DNA from: CAWEHQ01 sp051001995
Lineage (GTDB): Bacteria > Actinomycetota > Thermoleophilia > Solirubrobacterales > Thermoleophilaceae
Direction of reading: 5' to 3'
DNA: 27,795 nt
Assembly (NCBI GenBank): GCA_051001995.1
Contig: JBPCMT010000058.1
Coordinates: 1 to 27,795 of the forward strand
The position numbers were made by a program, and so were the translations under genes. The notes under the pieces are model-generated. The model did not search any database, was not told where the DNA came from, and saw nothing but the letters and a program-made list of their open reading frames with translations. Positions 6,662 through 13,845 of this stretch are shown piece after piece. Numbering within the stretch: the first letter of the stretch is position 1; the number at the start of each line of letters is the position of its first letter.

Positions 6662-8863
6662 ATGCGCCGGGTCACCTTCTCGCGCAACTACACGATCTCC
6701 CTGTCGCGGACCTGCCGCTGCTACTGCAAGTACTGCTCGTTCGCGACCCGCAAGGCGCACCTCCATGCCCCTGGCGAGGTCGATCGGATGCTCGAGGAGG
6801 CCATTCGCCGCGGCGCGAAGGAGCTGCTGGTCCTGACCGGGGAACGGCCGGAGGTGAACGCCGAGGTAAGCAGCCGGCTGGCCGACTACGGCCACGAGGA
6901 CTTCACCTCCTACGTCGTCTGGACGTGCGAGCGCGCGCTCGAGCGCGGACTGCTTCCGCATACGAACCTCGGCGTCCTCTCCCGCGACGACCTCGGCCGG
7001 CTGCGGCAGGTAACGGCGTCGCAGGGGCTGATGCTCGAATCGGTCGCGGAGCGGCTGATGGAGACGGTCCACGCCGGCTCGCCGACCAAGCACCCCGAGC
7101 GCCGGCTCGCCACGATCCGCGCCGCCGGCGAGCTGCGGATCCCGTTCACGAGCGGCATCCTGGTGGGCATCGGCGAGACGGAGGAAGAGCGGATCGACGC
7201 CCTGCGCGCCCTGGCGGAGGTGCACGCCGAGCACGGCCACCTCCAGGAGGTGATCCTCCAGAACTACGTGCCGCACCCGCGCTACTACGGGCGGGAGCCG
7301 GCGCAGATTGCCGATTCGGCGCAGCGCCACGCGTCCGCGGGCGACCCCGTGGTCGAGCCGTTCCCCGACTGGGCCACCCCGATCTCGCTCGAGGACATGC
7401 GCCTGCTCGTCCGCGAGTGCCGCCGGCTGATGCCCGACGTGGGCGTGCAGATCCCGCCCAACCTGTCCGACTGGTGGCTTCCGCTCGTCGAGGAGGGCGC
7501 CACCGACCTCGGCGGCCTGTCGGCCAACGGCGACCACATCTCCCCCGAGCACCCGTTCCCGTCGCCGCACCGGATGCGAAAGCGGCTCGCCCCGGCCGGG
7601 TACGCGCTCACCGAGCGGCTCTGCGTGTACCCGCAGTACATGACGCCGGACTGGCTCGAGCAAGGCGTGCTCGACGCGATCAAGCTCAAGTACTGGAGCT
7701 TCATCCCGCGGCGCGGCTCCGGGCGCCGCGAGGAGCGCATGATCCGCCGCGATCTCGTGCCCGCGGCGATTGCCCGCGGCCGCGCGGGCGCCGAGCTCTC
7801 AGAGGACGAGCTCACCGCGCTGTTCGCCGAGACGCGGCCGGAGGCGATCGAGGACATGCGCCAGGCGGCCGACGAGCTTCGCGCCGAGCTCGCGGGCGAC
7901 ACCGTCACGTTCGTCGTCAACCGCAACATCAACGTGTCGAACGTGTGCGTCGTCGGGTGCGCCTTCTGCGGGTTCGGGCAGGGCAGGCGCTCGCCGGACG
8001 CCTACGAGCACTCGGCCCAGGACTTCGTCGCCCGCGTACGCGAGGCGGTTGACGCCGGGGCGACGGAGATCTGCATGCAGTCGGGCATCCATCCCGACTG
8101 GGGGCTCGCGGACTACGAGCGCTGGCTGGCGCTCGCGAAGGAGGCGGCACCGGAGATCCACCTCCACGCCTACTCGCCGATGGAGGTCGACCACGCGTGC
8201 CGGACGTCGGGCCTCTCGCCGCGCGAGGTGTTCGAGCGGCTGCTGGCGGCGGGGCTCGGCTCGACCCCGGGCACGGCCGCCGAGGTGCTGCACGACGGCG
8301 TCAGGGAGCGGATCTCGCCGAACAAGCTCCCGGTCGCGCGCTGGGTCGAGGTGATCGAGGCCTCGCACCGAAGCGGCATCCGCTCGACGGCCACGGTGAT
8401 GTTCGGCCACATCGAGGAGCCGTGGGAGCTGGCGCGCCACATGCACGTGGTCCGCGCGCTCCAGGAGCGCACCGGCGGGATAACGGAGTTCGTGCCGCTG
8501 TCGTTCATCCCCTTCCACACGCTGCTCGGGCGCACGCACGGCGTCGAGGAGATCTCGCGCGAGGAGAACCTCAAGCACACGGCGGCGTTCCGGCTCGCGC
8601 TGGGGAAGACGATCCCGAACCTCCAGGCGAGCTGGGTGAAGATGGGCCTCGACGCGGCCACCGAGGCGCTCCGGTGGGGTGTGAACGACCTCGGCGGGAC
8701 GCTGATGGAGGAGTCGATCAGCCGCATGGCCGGCTCCTACCACGGGACGATGCTCACGGTCGAGGACCTCGTGGGCGCGGCCCACGCCGCCGGGAGCCCG
8801 GCCGCCGAGCGCACGACCCTGTACGAGGTCAGGCGCCGGTTCGAGCAGGCGAGGGCTGCCTGA
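6662..8863 (+). CDS. fbiC: FO synthase, fused CofG-CofH (FbiC)
   Basis: This 733-residue cytoplasmic enzyme makes the deazaflavin FO of coenzyme F420 from tyrosine and 5-amino-6-ribitylamino-uracil. It has two radical-SAM halves. The N-terminal CofG-like half has CRCYCKYC (Cys18, Cys22, Cys25) and the C-terminal CofH-like half has CVVGCAFC (Cys429, Cys433, Cys436). Each is a CX3CX2C iron-sulfur site. Other family segments are TNLGVLS, GILVGIGET, ILQNYVPHP, MQSGIHPD and SPNKLP. It lacks the longer N-terminal extension of the mycobacterial protein. The ATG chosen sits 10 nt after TAGACT and just upstream of the first conserved strand. Its stop overlaps the next start (TGATG). The other F420 genes are 1.5 kb away on the opposite strand. 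Confidence 0.97.
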   Translation: MRRVTFSRNYTISLSRTCRCYCKYCSFATRKAHLHAPGEVDRMLEEAIRRGAKELLVLTGERPEVNAEVSSRLADYGHEDFTSYVVWTCERALERGLLPHTNLGVLSRDDLGRLRQVTASQGLMLESVAERLMETVHAGSPTKHPERRLATIRAAGELRIPFTSGILVGIGETEEERIDALRALAEVHAEHGHLQEVILQNYVPHPRYYGREPAQIADSAQRHASAGDPVVEPFPDWATPISLEDMRLLVRECRRLMPDVGVQIPPNLSDWWLPLVEEGATDLGGLSANGDHISPEHPFPSPHRMRKRLAPAGYALTERLCVYPQYMTPDWLEQGVLDAIKLKYWSFIPRRGSGRREERMIRRDLVPAAIARGRAGAELSEDELTALFAETRPEAIEDMRQAADELRAELAGDTVTFVVNRNINVSNVCVVGCAFCGFGQGRRSPDAYEHSAQDFVARVREAVDAGATEICMQSGIHPDWGLADYERWLALAKEAAPEIHLHAYSPMEVDHACRTSGLSPREVFERLLAAGLGSTPGTAAEVLHDGVRERISPNKLPVARWVEVIEASHRSGIRSTATVMFGHIEEPWELARHMHVVRALQERTGGITEFVPLSFIPFHTLLGRTHGVEEISREENLKHTAAFRLALGKTIPNLQASWVKMGLDAATEALRWGVNDLGGTLMEESISRMAGSYHGTMLTVEDLVGAAHAAGSPAAERTTLYEVRRRFEQARAA

Positions 8864-10353
8864 TGGAGGGGCGCCCGCCGCGCTGGCGAGCCCAGGCGGT
8901 CGTGGCGCTCGCCGCGTTGAGCATCGCGGTCGCCGTGACGGGCGACGAGCCCGCTCCCGCGCAGTCGAGCCCGAGCCCGGGGTGTGTCGGCGACACCGAG
9001 GCGGACGACGTTGCGCAGCGGCCGGGCCCGCTGCTGCGCTACGGAATCACGCCGGGGGTCCAGGCCGGTCAGGTCGGCGGCGTGCCCGCGGAGGCCGTCC
9101 CGGACCAGCCGCCACGGACGCTCGCCGCGCTCGACCGGCTGCGGCCGGAGCGGGCGCCCTTCGTCCTGCGCCTGAACCGGTTCTTCTTCGAGGACGGGGA
9201 GGCCGGCATCAGGCGCTTCGAGCGCTTGACGGAGCGCTACACGAGCCGCGGTTACGCGGTCGAGTACCAGCTCCGCTACCACCCGAGCGAGGAGCAGGAG
9301 GGCGACATCGGGGCGTGGGTGAGGTTCGTCCGCAAGGTCGTCCGCACGTTCGGGCCGAACCCCAAGGTCAAGGCGATCCAGGTGACCAACGAGGTCAACC
9401 TGACGATCTCGGAGGACTCGTCAGACGGCGCCTTCGAGGGCGCCCGCGCGGCGCTCGTCCGCGGGGTGATCGCGGCGAAGGAGACCGCGGTCGAGCGAGG
9501 CTACGACCAGCTCGAGATCGGGTTCAACTGGTTCTACCGGACCGATCCTGCCAACGAGCAGAGCTTCTGGGAGTACCTGCGCGATCGCGGCGGCGAGCGC
9601 TTCGTCGAGGCCGTGGACTGGATCGGGCTCGACGCCTACCCCGGCACCTTCTTCCCTCCCGCAGAGGCCCCCGGCGACGAGCGCGACGGCATGGTCAACG
9701 CGATGAGCGCGCTTCGCTGCTACGCCGCGATCCCGGGCATACCCGAGCGAGTCCCGATGCATGTCGAGGAGAACGGCTGGCCCACGGGTCCGGGGCGTAC
9801 CCCGGAGATGCAGGCTCGCGTGGCCGAGACGCTCGTGCGCGCCGTGCACGACTTCCGCGGGACCTACAACGTGAGCGACTACCGCTGGTTCAACCTCCGC
9901 GACGCCGACAGCTCCGATCCCCGTTTCACGCAGCAGTACGGGCTGATCCGCAGCGACTACGCGAAGAAGCCGGCGTTCCGCGTCTACTGCGACCTGGTCG
10001 GGCGGCTCGCTACGGACCGCGGCGAGACGTGCGCCGCGTCGTCGAGCGCGAGCCCCGGCGACGGCGGAGACGATGGAGGCGGGCCCGGGGGCGGGCCGTC
10101 GGGTGAGCCCGGGCCAGGCGAACACGATGGCGGGGAGGAGGGGGGCGGCGATGCTCCCGCGACAGGACGAGGCGCCGACGGCGCGACCGCGGACACCGCC
10201 ACCCGCGTGGCCGCCCCGGGGGCGGCCGCCGGGTCCGCCGGGGAGGGGTCGCTTCCGCTGACCGGCCTCTTGGTCGGCGCGCTCGCGCTGGCCGGTGCGG
10301 TACTGGCGGCGGCCGGCGCGGTGCTGCGCCGGCGGGCCTCGCCGCCTACCTGA
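8863..10353 (+). CDS. LPxTG-anchored clan GH-A-like glycosidase domain protein
   Basis: This 496-residue exported protein has a signal-like hydrophobic N-terminus (AQAVVALAALSIAVAV). Its (beta/alpha)8-like domain shows hallmarks of clan GH-A glycosidases: TNEVNLT with candidate acid/base Glu177, and VEENGWPT with candidate nucleophile Glu303 at the usual strand 4 and strand 7 positions. A Gly/Ser/Pro/Asp-rich low-complexity spacer (about residues 385-455) reaches the wall. LPLTG (464-468), a hydrophobic helix and RRR form a sortase signal. The ATG overlaps the fbiC TGA, so it is probably translated by coupling. Its last 8 bp overlap the end of cofE on the other strand. The substrate is unknown and no metabolic link to F420 is evident. 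Confidence 0.82.
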   Translation: MEGRPPRWRAQAVVALAALSIAVAVTGDEPAPAQSSPSPGCVGDTEADDVAQRPGPLLRYGITPGVQAGQVGGVPAEAVPDQPPRTLAALDRLRPERAPFVLRLNRFFFEDGEAGIRRFERLTERYTSRGYAVEYQLRYHPSEEQEGDIGAWVRFVRKVVRTFGPNPKVKAIQVTNEVNLTISEDSSDGAFEGARAALVRGVIAAKETAVERGYDQLEIGFNWFYRTDPANEQSFWEYLRDRGGERFVEAVDWIGLDAYPGTFFPPAEAPGDERDGMVNAMSALRCYAAIPGIPERVPMHVEENGWPTGPGRTPEMQARVAETLVRAVHDFRGTYNVSDYRWFNLRDADSSDPRFTQQYGLIRSDYAKKPAFRVYCDLVGRLATDRGETCAASSSASPGDGGDDGGGPGGGPSGEPGPGEHDGGEEGGGDAPATGRGADGATADTATRVAAPGAAAGSAGEGSLPLTGLLVGALALAGAVLAAAGAVLRRRASPPT

Positions 10354-11092
10354 ACAGGTCCTCCGCCGCAGGCCGCCTGAGCGCCGCCGCGCCGGGGCCG
10401 TCCTCCGCGGTCACGTGGCGCGCGAGCCCGCGCGCCAGCACGACCGGCTCGCCCGAGTCCTTGCCGCGCACGAGCTCAGCGGCCGCGGCCACGGCATCGC
10501 CGACCGCGATGTGGGTCGCGGTGAGCTCGCGCCCACCGGCGTCCGCCCGTCCGCGCCAGTCGTCGAGGACGCGGATGCCGGCGGCCCCTAGCGCGACGTC
10601 CACCTGCCCGATCCGCCAGGCGCGTCCGAAGCTGTCGGCGACCACGATGCCCGGGCTGGCGCCACGCGCCGCCGCGATCCGGGCGCGGATCGCGCGCGCC
10701 GACGCGTCGGGGTCGAGCGGCAGCAGCACCGCCTCGTCGGGAGCGGCGTTCGAGCGGTCCACGCCGGCGTTGGCGCAGACCAGGCCGTGGCGGGTCGCGC
10801 ACACGAGCACGCCGCGCTCGGCTCGCAGCACCTCGGTGGCCTCGTCGAGGACGACCTGGACGAGGCGCGGGTCGCGGCCGTGGCTCGCGGCGATCGTCTG
10901 GGCGCCCTCGCCGGCCTCGACGTCCGCGAGGGAGCGCGTGCGCCCCTCCGCCTTCGACACCACCTTGTGGGCGACCACGATCACGTCGGAGTCGGCCAGG
11001 TCCGGCGGGGCGGCGTCCGCGATCAGGCGTCCGAGGTCGTCGCAGGCGGCGACCTCGGGGATGCCGGCCAGCGCCGAGAGGGTGAGTGTCAG
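10346..11092 (-). CDS. cofE: F420-0:gamma-glutamyl ligase (CofE), probable CTG start
   Basis: This 248-residue enzyme adds glutamates to F420-0 using GTP. The family N-terminus (L.GIPEV..DDL..LI, then VIVVAHKVVSKAEGR) is complete only if translation begins at a CTG whose TG is shared with the TGA of cofC (CTGA, 11092-11089). That gives MTLTLSALAGIPEV. Upstream as far as I read there is no ATG, GTG or TTG in this frame, and the first later GTG (10984) falls inside the conserved core. Later motifs are GVDRSNA and VVADSFGRAWR. It matches single-domain CofE and lacks the C-terminal flavin-reductase domain found in mycobacterial FbiB. It is the last gene of npdG-cofD-cofC-cofE and ends against the convergent anchored-protein gene. 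Confidence 0.93.
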   Translation of the reverse strand: MTLTLSALAGIPEVAACDDLGRLIADAAPPDLADSDVIVVAHKVVSKAEGRTRSLADVEAGEGAQTIAASHGRDPRLVQVVLDEATEVLRAERGVLVCATRHGLVCANAGVDRSNAAPDEAVLLPLDPDASARAIRARIAAARGASPGIVVADSFGRAWRIGQVDVALGAAGIRVLDDWRGRADAGGRELTATHIAVGDAVAAAAELVRGKDSGEPVVLARGLARHVTAEDGPGAAALRRPAAEDLFR

Positions 11093-11907
11093 GCCCAGGC
11101 CGCGCGCTGGTCGCTCGGAGTGCCCTCGCGGGTGGGACGCCAGGCGCCGTCCGGCGCCTCTTGCGCGGGCTCGGGCGCGCGCTTCTCGAGCGGGTTGAGG
11201 TCGGCGGCGGCGCGGCGGCGCTCACGCGCATCCGGCTCGTCGGCCAGCCTCAGGCGGTCGAACTGGCGCAGCGCCCCGCGCGTCCGCGGCGCCGTGCCGC
11301 GGTGCTGGTCGAGCACCTCCGCCAGGGCCGCGAGGTCCTCAAGGGTGTCGACGTCGTGCATCAGGGAGCCGACTTCCTCGACCCGGTGCTCCAATCCGCC
11401 CGCTCGCGCCGCCTCGACGTGGCGCTCGAGGCTGCCGGGCCCGAAGCTCGGCGCGAGGGCGTCGGGCGGTGCGATCAGCAGCGCGTTGGTCCCCGCGCGG
11501 TGGCGGTCGGGAACGATCGCCGCGCCGAGGCGCTCGGCGCGGCTCGCCTCGAGCAGGCCGTCGATCGCGGCGGCGTCGACCAGCGGGGTGTCGCCGGGCA
11601 CGAGCAGCACGCGGTCGAAGCCCTCGGCCAGCGCGTGGTCGATCCCGATCCGTGTCGCGGCCGATTGGCCGGCACGCGCGTGGTCGCGCAGGACGATGAT
11701 CGGGTCGCCGCGGAGGGTCGCCTCGATCTCGTGGTCGTCGGTCACCACGGCGACCGTCTCCAGCCGGCGTGCCCGGCGCAGCGACGACAGCACGTCGAAG
11801 AACATCGCCTGCGCGAGAAGGTGCCGCGAGCCGGTCGGGAGCCCCCCCGACAGCCGCTGCTTGGCGGCGCCAAAGCTCTTGATGGGCAGCACGGCGATCG
11901 TGCGCAT
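11089..11907 (-). CDS. cofC: Phospho-acid guanylyltransferase of F420 synthesis (CofC/FbiD)
   Basis: This 272-residue protein transfers GMP to 2-phospholactate or phosphoenolpyruvate, giving the GDP-activated intermediate used by CofD. It shows the nucleotidyltransferase pattern LPIKSFGAAKQRL at the N-terminus, then VVTDD, VLLVPGDTPLV and the GTNALLI segment. The last 55 or so residues are a charged, Arg/Pro-rich tail not seen in typical CofC. The ATG start follows a purine-rich GAGGA 11-15 nt upstream. A TAGATT box (11941-11946) could be an internal promoter. Which phospho-acid it prefers cannot be told from the sequence by eye. Confidence 0.93.
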   Translation of the reverse strand: MRTIAVLPIKSFGAAKQRLSGGLPTGSRHLLAQAMFFDVLSSLRRARRLETVAVVTDDHEIEATLRGDPIIVLRDHARAGQSAATRIGIDHALAEGFDRVLLVPGDTPLVDAAAIDGLLEASRAERLGAAIVPDRHRAGTNALLIAPPDALAPSFGPGSLERHVEAARAGGLEHRVEEVGSLMHDVDTLEDLAALAEVLDQHRGTAPRTRGALRQFDRLRLADEPDARERRRAAADLNPLEKRAPEPAQEAPDGAWRPTREGTPSDQRAAWA

Positions 11908-11940
11908 GAGCGCGTCCTCGCTTTCCTCGGGCGAGGCCCG

Positions 11941-11946
11941 AATCTA
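11941..11946 (-). promoter_or_regulatory. Possible internal -10 box TAGATT before cofC
   Basis: TAGATT on the minus strand lies in the 65-bp gap between cofD and cofC, 33 nt before the cofC ATG. It is followed by a GAGGAAAG purine tract. It may let cofC and cofE be transcribed apart from npdG and cofD. Confidence 0.4.
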
Positions 11947-11972
11947 CCGCGACGGCCGATCGAGTGCGGTCT

Positions 11973-12887
11973 CTAGCGGCGAAGCGTGCTCGCAAATTCC
12001 AGCGTCGCCCGCGCGAGAGCGCTGCGGCGCTCGCGCGTGGCCATCAGGGTGTCGGTCTCGAGCGACGCGATGCCCGCGCGAGCGACGCGCTCGTCCGCGA
12101 CGACGCCCGCGAGCAGCGGCTCGTACGCATTCACGACGCCGTCCGCCCCGAGCGCCAGCCCGGCGTGCTCGCAGAAGGCCTCGGTCGGCCCCTTGACAGC
12201 GCGGCCGCCCACGAACGGGCTGACCGCGACCGTCGGCGCCCCGCTGCGCTCGATCGCCTCACGCATCCCGGGCACCGCCAGGATCGGTCCGATCGAGATC
12301 ACCGGGTTCGAGGGCCCGATCACGATCGCCTCGGCGGCCTCGATCGCCGCGATCGCCTCGGGCGCCGGGCGCGCCCGCTCCACGCCGCGGAGCTCGACCG
12401 CCTCGATCGGCCCCGCCGCGTGCTGGAGGATCATGAACGCCTGAAACGGAGCCCAGCTGCCGCGGCTGCGCACATGGGTGCGCACCGGGTCGTCGGTCAT
12501 CGGCACCACGCGCGCGCGGACCCCGAGGCCGGCCGCGACGCGAGCGGTGGCCGTGGCGAGCCGCTCGCCTTCTCGCAGCGCCTCGGTTCGCAGCAGGCAG
12601 GTGGCGAGGTCGCGATCGCCGAGGCGAAACCACGACGGGTGCCCCGCGGCCTCGAGCGCGGCCATCGTCCGCCAGGTGTCGCCGCGAATGCCGTAGCCGC
12701 GCTCCTCGTCGATCAGGTCGGCGAGCGAGTAGGTGACGAGGTCCGGGTCGGGCGAGACGTGGACGCCGTATACCTCGGCGTCGTCGCCGGTGTTGGCGAT
12801 GACGGTCAGGCGCTCGGAGCCCACCACGTCGAGGATGCCGCGCGCCAGCCTGGCGCCGCCGGTGCCGCCCGCGAGTACGACGATCAC
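11973..12887 (-). CDS. cofD: 2-phospho-L-lactate/PEP transferase (CofD/FbiA)
   Basis: This 304-residue enzyme joins the GDP-activated phospho-acid to FO, giving F420-0 or dehydro-F420-0. Family signatures are VVLAGGTGGARLARG at the N-terminus, then NTGDD, GVHVSPDPDLVTY, RGDTWR, FRLGDRD, PMTDDPVRT and GPSNPVISIGPIL. Start and length agree with the family. The GTG start lies 13 nt after the npdG stop with no clear SD, which suggests coupling or direct leader-poor initiation. It stands in the npdG-cofD-cofC-cofE block. Confidence 0.96.
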   Translation of the reverse strand: MIVVLAGGTGGARLARGILDVVGSERLTVIANTGDDAEVYGVHVSPDPDLVTYSLADLIDEERGYGIRGDTWRTMAALEAAGHPSWFRLGDRDLATCLLRTEALREGERLATATARVAAGLGVRARVVPMTDDPVRTHVRSRGSWAPFQAFMILQHAAGPIEAVELRGVERARPAPEAIAAIEAAEAIVIGPSNPVISIGPILAVPGMREAIERSGAPTVAVSPFVGGRAVKGPTEAFCEHAGLALGADGVVNAYEPLLAGVVADERVARAGIASLETDTLMATRERRSALARATLEFASTLRR

Positions 12888-12900
12888 GCGCGGGGGCTCG

Positions 12901-13605
12901 CTACCACGGAGCGTCGGGAAGCCCCGTCAGCCGGACCCCGGCGCGCGTCCTGTGGCGCGAGTTGACCGAGATCAGCAACGGTGTCAGACCCTCGATGAGG
13001 CGCGCCATCTCGAGCCGTCCGCAGTCCACGGGGCGGAGCCCGGGAATCCGGGCGAGGAGCTCCGCCACGGCGCGCTTGGCGTCGCGCTCGTCGCCCGCGA
13101 GCAGCACGTCCTCGTCGAGGTCGTGCTCGAGGTCGGAGAGCAGAGCGGCGCTCACCGAGTGCAGGCCGCTGACGACGCGGACGCCCTCGGGCGCCATCTC
13201 GCGGGCCTGCTCGGCCGCGGATCCCTGTGGGACGCCGAGCAGCCGCGTCGCCCGCCCGGACACTGCAGCCGCGAGCGGCACGGTCGCGTCGAGCAGCACC
13301 TGGCCGGGTCCAAGCGCCTGCTTGAGGTTCGTGAGGTTCTCGGACTGAGCGCGGAAGGGCACCGCCAGCACCACGATGGGGCCGCGCTCGGCGGCCTCGG
13401 CGTTCGGGACGCCCTCCGCCTTCGCGTCAGGGACGCGCTCGACGAGGCGGTCAGCGGCCGCGGCGGCCGAGTCGGCGCGCCGCGAGCCGATCACGACCGG
13501 CACGCCGGCCCTCGCCAGGCGCAGCGCGAGGCCGAAGCCGAGAGCGCCGGTCCCACCGACGATCGGGACCGGCGACGGCCGCGTCGCGTCGCTGTCGGCA
13601 CTCAC
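12901..13605 (-). CDS. npdG: NADPH:F420 oxidoreductase (F420-dependent NADP reductase)
   Basis: This 234-residue dinucleotide-binding enzyme moves hydride between reduced F420 and NADP. It has an N-terminal Rossmann motif (GGTGALGFGLALRLA), VVIGSRR for the NADP phosphate, VVLAVPF, and the C-terminal LLISVNSRHRTRAGVRLTG typical of the family. The GTG at 13605 was chosen over an in-frame codon 12 residues upstream because a TAGGCT box lies 8 nt before it and the upstream codons contain that box. It is the first gene of the F420 block and diverges from the SDR gene across 240 bp. Confidence 0.93.
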   Translation of the reverse strand: MSADSDATRPSPVPIVGGTGALGFGLALRLARAGVPVVIGSRRADSAAAAADRLVERVPDAKAEGVPNAEAAERGPIVVLAVPFRAQSENLTNLKQALGPGQVLLDATVPLAAAVSGRATRLLGVPQGSAAEQAREMAPEGVRVVSGLHSVSAALLSDLEHDLDEDVLLAGDERDAKRAVAELLARIPGLRPVDCGRLEMARLIEGLTPLLISVNSRHRTRAGVRLTGLPDAPW

Positions 13606-13613
13606 CGCGCGCG

Positions 13614-13619
13614 AGCCTA
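13614..13619 (-). promoter_or_regulatory. -10 box TAGGCT of npdG operon
   Basis: TAGGCT on the minus strand is followed by CGCGCGCG (8 nt) and the GTG start of npdG. There is no SD, so a leaderless transcript is likely. Confidence 0.6.
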
Positions 13620-13708
13620 GCGCCCGCCGCCCACCGTCCACGGGGCCGCTTCGTCGGACAGGCGCGCCGCCGCCGACGAGTTCGGTGCGGCGGGCGCTGC
13701 GGTGTCGC

Positions 13709-13753
13709 TTCTCGAGAATGGTCAGAAAGAATGCTCATCCGTTCTGACCATTC
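13709..13753. promoter_or_regulatory. Operator candidate: nested palindrome, 12-bp inverted repeat, direct repeat
   Basis: GAATGGTCAGAA (13716-13727) and TTCTGACCATTC (13742-13753) are a perfect 12-bp inverted repeat with a 14-nt spacer. Within it, AGAATGGTCA (13715-13724) and AGAATGCTCA (13728-13737) are direct repeats 13 bp apart, so three half-sites share GAATGSTCA. The palindrome TTCTCGAGAA (13709-13718) overlaps the left edge. It lies in the divergent npdG/SDR spacer, about 77 bp before the SDR -10. The GAATG/CATTC halves suggest a TetR-type repressor of acyl-CoA genes, but that is inference. Confidence 0.7.
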
Positions 13754-13829
13754 CCAAAGAGGGAAGGTGCATATCGGCGCCTTGCGGCCCGAAGCGCCGG
13801 GAGTCCCGGGCGAAGGAGCTTCCGCCGGG

Positions 13830-13835
13830 TAGGCT
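13830..13835 (+). promoter_or_regulatory. -10 box TAGGCT of the SDR gene
   Basis: TAGGCT is 10 nt before the ATG at 13846, with no SD between. It is the same hexamer as the divergent npdG box. Confidence 0.5.
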
Positions 13836-13845
13836 CGGCGCCCCG

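Noticed and set aside
8197..8862. N-terminal extension of the anchored protein inside fbiC
   Set aside because: It is out of frame with fbiC and Arg/Gly-rich, without motifs. The ATG at 8863 is followed by a signal-peptide-like stretch.
11986..13620. Long plus-strand frames opposite cofD and npdG
   Set aside because: They are antisense shadows; the minus-strand genes carry complete CofD and NpdG signatures.
13702..13845. Extended N-terminus of the SDR through the inverted repeat
   Set aside because: The SDR family begins just before the TGxxxGIG motif. The extension would translate the operator candidate and the -10 box.
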